Assembly: GCA_900553045.1 (NCBI GenBank)
Contig: USBW01000010.1
Location: 1 to 10,630, forward strand
Length of the DNA: 10,630 nt
Direction of reading: 5' to 3'
Source: an uncultured Mycoplasmatota bacterium
GTDB taxonomy: Bacteria > Bacillota_I > Bacilli_A > RF39 > UBA660
Positions 1 to 4,965 of the stretch are shown piece after piece. Position numbers and translations under genes: made by a program. The notes beneath the pieces are model-generated. The model saw only the letters and a list, made by a program, of their open reading frames with translations. It was not told the origin of the DNA and did no database searches. Within the stretch, counting starts at the first letter, position 1; each line of letters opens with the position of its first letter.

Positions 1-426
1 TATGCTAAATTCATTATATAAGTATCTTTCAGCTTTTTTAAAATAGTAATTATCCTTATCGCCAATTTTTTTCTTATTATCTAATCTTTTTTTATTACGT
101 AAGTATGTTGTTTTAATAATTTTGATCAAATCTTCATGGCTACCACTGCTAAGTAGGTTTTTATATTCAGCTTCGATCAATTTTTCATTACAAGAAATAA
201 CATCTATTTCCGGTATCCGAGCAATTAGTCGCATAACTTCAGCTTTGTCGATTGGTTTTCTTAATAATTCCCCGCTAGTAGCAACTGGAATCTCAATTTT
301 TAAAGATTCATCATCTATAGGACGTAAAACTAAATAATCATTATTATTAAATTTGTTTTTTTTAATTTCTTTAATCTGACATGTATCCTTTTTGTAAATT
401 ACGTAATCACCTATCTTTATTTCCAC
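1..426 (-). CDS. carD: CarD/CdnL-family RNA polymerase-binding transcription regulator (3' end outside window)
   Basis: 142 residues are readable from a GTG start. The start is fixed by a strong SD (GGGAGGG) about 7 nt upstream and by the family-typical opening EIKIGDYVIYKKD. Residues 1-60 look like the CarD/TRCF-type RNA polymerase interaction domain (short beta strands ending in IEIPV and LLRKPI). Residues 62-142 are the helical C-terminal domain, with the recognisable pattern IPEIDV, then EYKNLLSSG, then LIKIIKTTYLR, then YFKKAERYLYNEF. Members are usually around 160 residues, so some 20 C-terminal residues lie outside the window. Family knowledge: CarD/CdnL binds the RNAP beta subunit and stabilises open complexes at many promoters, including rRNA promoters. 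Codons are T-ending (Ile ATT, Val GTT), unlike the hpf-agr block upstream. The gene lies directly behind an intrinsic terminator, so expression needs readthrough. The family call is confident; the exact regulon is unknown. Confidence 0.88.
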   Translation of the reverse strand, partial: MEIKIGDYVIYKKDTCQIKEIKKNKFNNNDYLVLRPIDDESLKIEIPVATSGELLRKPIDKAEVMRLIARIPEIDVISCNEKLIEAEYKNLLSSGSHEDLIKIIKTTYLRNKKRLDNKKKIGDKDNYYFKKAERYLYNEFSI

Positions 427-445
427 TATAAACCCTCCCGTCTTG

Positions 446-484
446 AAAAAAAGAGCTACAACTGGTCTTACGCCAATTATAGCT
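446..484 (-). terminator. Intrinsic terminator between hpf and carD, inside the carD leader
   Basis: Read on the minus strand: a 12-bp stem with two G-U pairs (arms 484-473 and 465-454, AGCTATAATTGG with CCAGTTGTAGCT), a 7-nt loop CGTAAGA, then C and seven T (453-446). It would end hpf transcripts. It also lies between the only visible carD promoter and the carD SD at about 432-439, leaving no room for another promoter, so it may act as an attenuator. Confidence 0.85.
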
Positions 485-499
485 ACTCGTTGCATCTGT

Positions 500-508
500 A
501 TTATAACA
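500..508 (-). promoter_or_regulatory. Extended -10 promoter for carD
   Basis: The minus strand reads TGT TATAAT, a perfect -10 hexamer with the TGn extension. No good -35 is visible at 17-18 bp (TAGCAA or CTAGCA, 3 of 6). The predicted start, near 493, is only about 9 nt before the terminator stem. A chance match in AT-rich DNA is possible. Confidence 0.55.
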
Positions 509-535
509 TATTTTTGGGCTTTTTGCTAGATTTTT

Positions 536-1066
536 TTACTCTTCTTCAATTAAGCCATAACCTTTATCTTTTCTTTTATAAACAACTGAAACTTTGTTAT
601 TATCAATGTTTTTAAATATATAAAAATCATGATCTAATAACTCCATCTGTAATATGGCCTCTTCTTCATCCATCGGTTTTAATTCGACACTCTTTCTTTT
701 TACTATCTTCTCTTCCTCTTCGCCTTCTTCTTCATATTCTAAATTGATGAAGTCCATCTTCATTCTGGCATTCTTCTTATCTTTTAATCTTGTCTTACTC
801 TTCCTTATCTGTCTTTCTAATTTATCTATCGCTGTATCTATTATCGCATAGAAATCTTTTCCTTTTTCTTCTACTCTTAACATTACATTCTTTAAAGGGA
901 TTGTTATTTCTACCTTCTGCTCATTCCCTGTCACTTTAAAAAGTACTATCGCTTCTACTTCTTCCTCTTTTTCAATATATTTACTTAATTTATTTATTTT
1001 CTCCTCTGCATGCGCTTTCATCGCTTCGGTTATCTCTTGCTTTTCCCCTCTTATTTTGATTTCCAT
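536..1066 (-). CDS. hpf: Long-form ribosome hibernation promoting factor
   Basis: 176 residues, typical of long HPF, with the two expected domains. Residues 1-105 form the S30AE/RaiA ribosome-binding domain (MEIKIRGEKQEITEAMKAHA, and a basic helix around RQIRKSKTRLKDKK). An acidic linker (YEEEGEEEE, 111-119) follows. Residues 122-176 form the dimerisation tail, with KRKSVELKPMDEEEAILQM, LLDHDFYIFKN and a VVYKRKDKGYGLIE ending. Family knowledge: long HPF binds the 30S mRNA channel and pairs two 70S ribosomes into inactive 100S dimers during starvation or stationary phase. The ATG is preceded by GGAGG about 9 nt upstream, and a strong promoter lies just before it, giving a leader of under 20 nt. 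Codons favour A/G third positions, as in the neighbouring agr-like genes. Confidence 0.95.
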   Translation of the reverse strand: MEIKIRGEKQEITEAMKAHAEEKINKLSKYIEKEEEVEAIVLFKVTGNEQKVEITIPLKNVMLRVEEKGKDFYAIIDTAIDKLERQIRKSKTRLKDKKNARMKMDFINLEYEEEGEEEEKIVKRKSVELKPMDEEEAILQMELLDHDFYIFKNIDNNKVSVVYKRKDKGYGLIEEE

Positions 1067-1090
1067 TCTTCCTCTCCTCCTTATATCTTT

Positions 1091-1119
1091 ATTCTACCAT
1101 TTTATTCTTCCTTTGTAAA
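1091..1119 (-). promoter_or_regulatory. Promoter of hpf
   Basis: Minus strand: -35 TTTACA (1119-1114, 5 of 6), a 17-bp spacer, and -10 TAGAAT (1096-1091, 5 of 6) with a TGG extension. This is a good vegetative-type promoter, with a start expected near 1084, just ahead of the SD. It lies between the csp terminator and hpf, so hpf is separately transcribed. Confidence 0.75.
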
Positions 1120-1129
1120 AATAATTATT

Positions 1130-1159
1130 AAAAAAAGAGTTCAGTCTCCCTCACTCTTT
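1130..1159 (-). terminator. Intrinsic terminator of the cold-shock gene
   Basis: Minus strand: a 7-bp stem AAAGAGT/ACTCTTT (1159-1153 and 1140-1134), a 12-nt loop, then a short T run. The 5' arm begins in the csp stop codon. Confidence 0.7.
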
Positions 1160-1377
1160 TACCTCATCGATACTGTCTCTTTGATCACTTTCACATCTAA
1201 CGCTTGCAAACCCTTAGATGTTTCTATCATCTCGAAGTTAACATAATCTCCTTCGTTTAATGTCTTATATCCTTCCATATTTATGGCACTATAATGCACA
1301 AATACATCTTGATTTGGTTTATACTCGATAAAGCCAAAGCCTTTTTCATTGTTAAACCACTTAACGAATCCGCTCAT
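1159..1377 (-). CDS. Cold-shock domain protein (CspA-like RNA chaperone)
   Basis: 72 residues forming one cold-shock domain. RNP1 is KGFGFIE (residues 13-19) and RNP2 is VFVHYSAI (25-32). The usual opening is present ([17 protein letters not shown]), as is the loop [19 protein letters not shown]. Family knowledge: a five-stranded OB fold that binds single-stranded RNA or DNA and melts mRNA structure in cold or stress. A GGGTGG-like SD lies upstream of ATG. The leader is about 45 nt if the proposed -10 is right. The gene sits between the LytTR regulator and hpf, each with its own signals. Members with roles other than cold response are common, so the inducing condition is unknown. Confidence 0.93.
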   Translation of the reverse strand: MSGFVKWFNNEKGFGFIEYKPNQDVFVHYSAINMEGYKTLNEGDYVNFEMIETSKGLQALDVKVIKETVSMR

Positions 1378-1428
1378 GTTTTACACCACCCTTCTTACTT
1401 TTTACTATTCTTATTTTTTACACGTGCA

Positions 1429-1434
1429 ATTGTA
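1429..1434 (-). promoter_or_regulatory. Possible -10 element for the cold-shock gene
   Basis: TACAAT (5 of 6) on the minus strand, about 45 nt before the expected leader end at the ATG. No -35 is recognisable; the region upstream is A/G-rich. An overlapping TGC TAAGAT is an alternative. This is weak evidence. Confidence 0.3.
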
Positions 1435-1469
1435 TCTTAGCACTTATTTCCTTTTTCTTTTTACTTTTT

Positions 1470-1498
1470 CCTTATTCGGGTGGTTTTTCGCCTTATTC
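1470..1498 (-). repeat. 8-bp direct repeat with 21-bp period at the lytTR/csp junction
   Basis: On the minus strand GAATAAGG occurs twice (1498-1491 and 1477-1470), starting exactly 21 bp apart, so both copies lie on the same helix face. The first copy covers the last codons of the LytTR gene. AgrA-type LytTR sites are known to be paired 9-bp direct repeats with the same 21-bp period, but these copies do not match the usual GTT core. Confidence 0.4.
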
Positions 1499-2197
1499 TG
1501 TCATCATCGTCTTGATCATCTTTTTGCTACTTCGCGACAAATAGCTACATCTTTCATTATCTCTAAATATTATTGTTCGACTATTTAAGTCTATTTCCTT
1601 TATATTCTCTATGTTCACTATCGCTCTTTTGTGTGTCTTTATAAAATTTTTATCCAACATCTCTTCCAACTTCTTTAGCGATTTATTTATCTTATACTCC
1701 GTCTTACCTATACATTTTATCTTACTTATTTTACTATCTGTCTCTTTCTCGATATACAATATGTCCTTATATGGTATCTTATAAATCTGATTCTCATATC
1801 TATACGTTATACAATTCGTATATCTATCCCACATCCTTACTATACTTCCTATTACTTTCTCTATCTCTTCTTTTTCTATTACTTGTAAATTGAATGGCGA
1901 TATCTCATACAGTCCTTCATATCTTTCTTGTTTATCAGCTTTAATAACGATTATAAATGCTGTCATGTCTTCTTCTTTCTCGCGTACTTCCCTTACTATT
2001 TCTTCTGCCTTCCCTTTTCCTTCTATTATACATATCCTTAGTCCCGGTCTCTTGATTAAATACTCGCTTCTTTTATCTTCATTACTAACTCTATAAACTT
2101 TATATTGATGTTCACTTTTCATTAGTACTTTATCTATTCTTTCTTCTACTTCTTCCCTATCTTTACTCCTTTTGTATATTAACTCTATTTGTATCAT
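1493..2197 (-). CDS. LytTR-domain response-regulator-like transcription factor with degenerate receiver
   Basis: 234 residues. Residues about 129-230 form a clear LytTR DNA-binding domain: a YENQIYKIPYKDILYIEKE beta segment, then LEEMLDKNFIKTHKRAIVNIENI, then IIFRDNERC. Residues 1-120 occupy the place of a receiver. The usual acidic pair near the N-terminus is replaced by IELIYKRS, and the strand that should end in the phospho-acceptor Asp reads LRICIIEG, with Glu59. Family knowledge: AgrA-like proteins bind paired direct repeats and activate quorum-sensing promoters after phosphorylation. Here phosphorylation looks unlikely, and Glu could mimic the active state or the domain could sense something else (inference). 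The ATG is the first in frame after a stop. The nearest good SD (AAGGAG) is 18 nt upstream, with only AAGAG close, so translation may be weak or coupled. It is the last gene of the agr-like operon. Confidence 0.88.
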   Translation of the reverse strand: MIQIELIYKRSKDREEVEERIDKVLMKSEHQYKVYRVSNEDKRSEYLIKRPGLRICIIEGKGKAEEIVREVREKEEDMTAFIIVIKADKQERYEGLYEISPFNLQVIEKEEIEKVIGSIVRMWDRYTNCITYRYENQIYKIPYKDILYIEKETDSKISKIKCIGKTEYKINKSLKKLEEMLDKNFIKTHKRAIVNIENIKEIDLNSRTIIFRDNERCSYLSRSSKKMIKTMMTE

Positions 2198-2219
2198 CTC
2201 TTATTTTTTTTCTTTCTCC

Positions 2220-2468
2220 TTATCTCATTATTATTTTCTTAAATGCTTCCTTATGCATATTGTTAATTGTTCTTACTGAATATCTCCTCTGATCTTTTCC
2301 GTATTTATCAAATTCCATCGTATCTGCTATATAGTTTAAACTCTGTCTTTTGTGATATATCCTTATTATAATTTCTTTTTCATAATCATTTAAACTACTT
2401 CTCTCACACAATTCTTCTAATTTCTCTTTGTTCTCTCCTATTAACAATGGTCCTAATCTTCTTGGCAT
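2220..2468 (-). CDS. Small sigma-70 region 4-like helix-turn-helix protein
   Basis: 82 residues. The middle resembles region 4 of sigma factors: LNDYEKEIIIRIYHKRQSLNYIADTM (residues 26-51), then a basic, longer-than-usual turn (DKYGKDQRR) and a recognition-like helix SVRTINNMHKEAFKKI (64-79). The start ATG lies inside the end of the agrB-like gene (16-bp overlap) behind an AGGAAG SD, so translation is probably coupled. The stop is 22 nt before the LytTR gene. It occupies the place where agrD normally follows agrB. It has no other sigma region, so it is more likely a DNA-binding regulator than a full sigma factor. Its function is not known to me. Confidence 0.7.
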   Translation of the reverse strand: MPRRLGPLLIGENKEKLEELCERSSLNDYEKEIIIRIYHKRQSLNYIADTMEFDKYGKDQRRYSVRTINNMHKEAFKKIIMR

Positions 2469-2890
2469 TTCTTATCTTCCTTTACTACTATATAATTCAT
2501 ATATATCGCTAAGCCACTCCCTAGAATTACACTTAAAAATACACTTATATTTATGCTTGGCAACATCTTCGTTATTATAAAAAATAATGTCCATGTCACT
2601 GTTGTACACGCTATCGTTGAATGTAAATGAAATGTCTCTCCTAAAAATGTCCTTGTAAAGAAAAAACCTATTAAAAAAAATGCTAGCTCTTTAAATCCGT
2701 CATTAAAATATGCTATTGTCACTACTCCTGCTGTCTGTATTAATTGCATTGGTATCGTTATTCCATAAAATATTATGTTCTCGATCATCTTCTCTATCTT
2801 TGCTGCTTTCTCTTGGGCATAATATTCTATATTCTCTGTGTTATTAAACCAGATTCCATTTTTGTGCTTCCTCTTCTTGTTTTTCTCCAT
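2453..2890 (-). CDS. AgrB-like membrane protein (peptide-processing protease family), short form
   Basis: 145 residues from ATG at 2890, chosen because GAGGTG lies 6 nt upstream; the earlier in-frame GTG at 2899 overlaps that SD. A basic N-terminus (EKNKKRKHK) is followed by about four hydrophobic stretches, near residues 40-61, 67-79, 97-109 and 112-136. The likely active-site region TRTFLGETFHLHSTIAC contains Arg80, His88 and Cys95. The His-x6-Cys spacing equals that of the catalytic His77/Cys84 of Staphylococcus aureus AgrB. Family knowledge: AgrB is a membrane cysteine endopeptidase that trims and cyclises AgrD. Members are usually near 190 residues and have a GG-x-H-A signature. Here the glycines are reduced to LGETFH and the protein is shorter. 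The AgrB assignment is probable and the activity is uncertain. An AgrD substrate is not visible nearby. Confidence 0.68.
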   Translation of the reverse strand: MEKNKKRKHKNGIWFNNTENIEYYAQEKAAKIEKMIENIIFYGITIPMQLIQTAGVVTIAYFNDGFKELAFFLIGFFFTRTFLGETFHLHSTIACTTVTWTLFFIITKMLPSINISVFLSVILGSGLAIYMNYIVVKEDKKCQED

Positions 2891-2909
2891 TCTATTCACC
2901 TCGTGCTTT

Positions 2910-2941
2910 GAATAATAAGTGGGCCCCTTTTCTTATTATTC
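2910..2941 (-). other. Intercistronic hairpin in the agr-like operon
   Basis: A perfect 10-bp stem GAATAATAAG/CTTATTATTC (2941-2932 and 2919-2910) with a 12-nt loop AAAAGGGGCCCA fills the gap between the membrane-sensor gene and agrB-like gene. No T run follows, so it is not a standard terminator. The loop contains the palindrome GGGCCC. It may mark RNA processing, or a block that lowers agrB-like expression. Confidence 0.6.
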
Positions 2942-2945
2942 TACC

Positions 2946-3653
2946 TTAATCTGTACTATTTTGCATTTGATGTGATCTTCTTTGCGATTCTTTTTGCAAG
3001 CTTTCCTTCTTTGTCAAATTGTCCAAACCAGAACCAACTTCCGGCTCCGCCTCCCCACATTTCTCTTTGCTCCTTTTCTCTAAGTAGATTTCTTTTACTA
3101 TTATCATTATCCCTATAATGACAAAATAGTCCGCTGACAGAATAAATCTAGTCATTCCATCAACTGCGCTATAGTCTATGAATCTAACCTTGTACATATA
3201 GTCCAAACCTTGTATCACTAAATCTACTATCAACGCTATAACGCCATATAATGCATATTTCCAATTTCTATTTGAATATAAATAACAGAAAACTACGATG
3301 TATCCTGCTATAAAAACTTGTAAAACACCATATCCAAATACTGTATTTACTAATACATTTAGCACTAAATATAATAATGAATACTTAAAGATCTTTTTAA
3401 ATTCTTTTACTCTAAATACTAAAAATATTATACTGTAAAAATTTAATAAACCTACTATGCAATTCAGTATTACACTTCCTGCTTTTGAATATGTTCCAGT
3501 AACTAAGTTATCATATGTGATTTTATAATATGGTAATCCTATACTTTCAAATAACATATTTGTTGATATAATCATCACCATTATTACAAATATCCATATT
3601 ACTACTTTCGCTACCTTCTCATTTACTCCTAACCATTCAAAGAAATCTTTCAT
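2946..3653 (-). CDS. Six-helix membrane protein resembling an AgrC-type sensor without kinase
   Basis: 235 residues from ATG at 3653, chosen for GGAGG 8 nt upstream; in-frame starts further upstream lack an SD and lie in promoter sequence. Six hydrophobic spans are near residues 16-37, 59-80, 88-105, 108-128, 132-152 and 168-190. A polar cytoplasmic tail of about 45 residues follows (EKRSKEKCGEAEPEVGS onward), rich in Lys, Ser, Gln and Glu. Topology and position beside agrB-like and LytTR genes resemble the peptide-sensing half of AgrC, but there is no DHp or GHKL ATPase domain, and the reading frame ends cleanly 55 nt before the next gene. It is the first gene of the operon. It could be a kinase-less receptor, an immunity or transport-like protein, or an unrelated membrane protein. 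No sequence signature fixes the function. Confidence 0.6.
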   Translation of the reverse strand: MKDFFEWLGVNEKVAKVVIWIFVIMVMIISTNMLFESIGLPYYKITYDNLVTGTYSKAGSVILNCIVGLLNFYSIIFLVFRVKEFKKIFKYSLLYLVLNVLVNTVFGYGVLQVFIAGYIVVFCYLYSNRNWKYALYGVIALIVDLVIQGLDYMYKVRFIDYSAVDGMTRFILSADYFVIIGIMIIVKEIYLEKRSKEKCGEAEPEVGSGLDNLTKKESLQKESQRRSHQMQNSTD

Positions 3654-3681
3654 ATACATCGCCTCCATTATATTACTTCTG

Positions 3682-3710
3682 TTTATATTTTTTGCGCAAA
3701 AGAAACGCAA
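3682..3710 (-). promoter_or_regulatory. Probable promoter of the agr-like operon with palindrome in the spacer
   Basis: Minus strand: TTGCGT (3710-3705, 3 of 6), 17 bp, TATAAA (3687-3682, 5 of 6), followed by the SD of the first gene. The spacer holds a 12-bp perfect palindrome TTTTGCGCAAAA (3690-3701), and GCAAATTGC (3707-3715) overlaps the -35. Both are possible operators. Confidence 0.5.
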
Positions 3711-3797
3711 ATTGCTCTTTTTTTACTGTTTTCTTCCGCTTTTTTCAGCTTTTCCCATTTTTTCCCAGTTTTCCAGCTTTTTTTACTATTCTGCCAC

Positions 3798-3826
3798 AAA
3801 AAAACAGATTTTTCAACCTGTTTTTA
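3798..3826 (-). terminator. Intrinsic terminator of the tagO-like gene
   Basis: Minus strand: stem ACAGGTT/AATCTGT (3821-3815 and 3810-3804) with loop GAAA, flanked by an A run before and seven T after. The stop codon TGA of the gene lies in the hairpin. Between 3711 and 3797 only T-rich and AGCTTTT-like repeated sequence is seen, with no supported gene. Confidence 0.88.
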
Positions 3827-4871
3827 CTTTTTTTTCACTTTTGTGTTCTTTGATAATACTTGTTCTAGCTACTATCCAAATAATTAGGACTAATATAGCC
3901 AAGTAAACATACAATCCTAACTTTCTATCATTGGTCATATAAATGATAGAAGCTATTGCAAATAAAATATTCATTCCGTAAATTGCTAAAACTGTATTAC
4001 GATGTGATAATCCCATCGACAACAGTTGATGATGTAAATGACTCTTATCAGGCAAATAAATAGGCTGGTGTTTTAAAAGTCTTCTTATAATTGCAAATAA
4101 AGTATCTAAAATAGGTATTCCAAGAATTAATAAAGGTACAAATAAAGAAACTAAAGTCGCTGTTTTAAAGCCCAATAAAGAAATAGTTGCAATCATAAAG
4201 CCTTGAAACAACGAACCAGAATCACCTAAGAAAATCTTGGCCGGATGAAAGTTGTGAAATAAGAAACCCAGACTAGATCCTAGCATAATAAAAGTAAGAC
4301 TGATATTTAAAGCCCCTAGATAGTTTTTCATAAAAGCTATTATCCCAATTGTTAGATAAAAAATTGCACAAGTTCCTGAGCATAAACCATCAAGCCCATC
4401 TATCAAGTTAATAATATTCATACATCCTAAGATAAAAATTATGGTCAAAGGGTAGGATAAAAATCCAAATTCAATGTAAAGGCCAAAAGCTGTAACTTTA
4501 TTCAATAAAATATTGCCGTAAAAAATGACGACACAAGCTGCAGCAATCTGCCCTAATAATTTAATCTTTGGATCTAATGGCTTAATATCATCGATCATTC
4601 CTACTAGAACAATGATAAAACCACCAATTAAAATCGAATTCATCTGAACACTTTGAACACCAAAAATCATATACCCGAATAAAAAACCTAGAAAAATAGC
4701 TAAACCACCCAATCGAGGTATTGGTACTTTGTGAACCTTTCTAGCATTAGGGATATCGATGGCCCCAACATGAACTGCGATTTTCTTCACTAAAAAAGTT
4801 ATTAGCATTGTAAAAATCATACAGCTTACAACAACTAGTATTACATGACTAATGTTAGTAAAACTTAACAT
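3813..4871 (-). CDS. tagO: TagO/WecA-type undecaprenyl-phosphate GlcNAc-1-phosphate transferase
   Basis: 352 residues, full length for the family, with about ten or eleven membrane spans. Family motifs appear in order: the substrate loop NARKVHKVPIPRLGG (42-56), the catalytic Mg-binding pair in GMIDDIKPLDPK (Asp94, Asp95), MNIINLIDGLDGL (151-163), LGDSGSLF (215-222) and the cytoplasmic KSHLHHQLL (276-284). The HLHH pattern with the DGLDGL form fits WecA/TagO rather than MraY. Family knowledge: it transfers GlcNAc-1-P (or a related sugar phosphate) from UDP-sugar to undecaprenyl phosphate, starting wall teichoic acid or another wall glycopolymer. The exact sugar cannot be read from sequence. 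A GAAGGTGG SD precedes ATG, with its own promoter upstream and a terminator at the end, so it is monocistronic. No teichoic acid genes are adjacent. Confidence 0.92.
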   Translation of the reverse strand: MLSFTNISHVILVVVSCMIFTMLITFLVKKIAVHVGAIDIPNARKVHKVPIPRLGGLAIFLGFLFGYMIFGVQSVQMNSILIGGFIIVLVGMIDDIKPLDPKIKLLGQIAAACVVIFYGNILLNKVTAFGLYIEFGFLSYPLTIIFILGCMNIINLIDGLDGLCSGTCAIFYLTIGIIAFMKNYLGALNISLTFIMLGSSLGFLFHNFHPAKIFLGDSGSLFQGFMIATISLLGFKTATLVSLFVPLLILGIPILDTLFAIIRRLLKHQPIYLPDKSHLHHQLLSMGLSHRNTVLAIYGMNILFAIASIIYMTNDRKLGLYVYLAILVLIIWIVARTSIIKEHKSEKKVKTG

Positions 4872-4889
4872 ACTACCACCTTCATAAAA

Positions 4890-4918
4890 ATTATAGCATA
4901 ATTTAGGCTTATTAACAA
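4890..4918 (-). promoter_or_regulatory. Promoter of the tagO-like gene
   Basis: Minus strand: -35 TTGTTA (4918-4913, 4 of 6), a 17-bp spacer, and a perfect -10 TATAAT (4895-4890) with TGC extension. The start is expected near 4883, giving a leader of about 12 nt that still contains the SD. Confidence 0.75.
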
Positions 4919-4928
4919 AATTGTTAAT
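4911..4928. repeat. 18-bp inverted repeat over the tagO -35, candidate operator
   Basis: Arms ATTAACAA and TTGTTAAT around a 2-bp AA centre form a perfect 8+2+8 inverted repeat that covers the -35 hexamer of the tagO-like promoter. It lies between the mbl terminator and the promoter. Low base complexity means chance cannot be excluded. Confidence 0.45.
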
Positions 4929-4939
4929 AAAATATTAAT

Positions 4940-4965
4940 AAAAAAAGAACCTTAGAATAGGTTCT
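4940..4965 (-). terminator. Intrinsic terminator of the spoIIQ-mbl operon
   Basis: Minus strand: 7-bp stem AGAACCT/AGGTTCT (4965-4959 and 4952-4946), loop ATTCTA, then a run of T. The stem begins within the mbl stop codon. Confidence 0.9.

Noticed and set aside
454-508. The carD leader as a known riboswitch or T-box
   Set aside because: It has only about 50 nt with a single hairpin. No conserved core of a class I know could be recognised.
654-851. Plus-strand Ser/Phe-rich open frames opposite hpf, csp, lytTR and mbl (for example here and at 1349-1588, 1890-2096, 5394-5708)
   Set aside because: They are antisense shadows of well-supported genes, with skewed composition and no SD or family resemblance.
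2910-2941. Intrinsic terminator within the agr-like operon
   Set aside because: The stem is perfect but is followed by AAAGCACGAGG rather than T residues.
3654-3710. N-terminal extension of the six-helix membrane protein
   Set aside because: It spans promoter-like DNA and the SD; GGAGG is correctly spaced only for ATG at 3653.
3721-3782. AGCTTTT-like repeated T-rich stretch, considered as a CRISPR or tandem repeat
   Set aside because: Copies are short, irregular and without spacers; it is simple T-rich intergenic sequence.
3683-3799. Open frame of 38 residues on the minus strand before the agr-like operon, with one Cys near the end (RAICVSFAQKI), considered as an agrD-like peptide
   Set aside because: Its only start is a TTG inside the T run of the tagO terminator, there is no SD, and the likely operon promoter lies within its 3' part. 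It is Lys-rich low-complexity sequence without the acidic AgrD tail.
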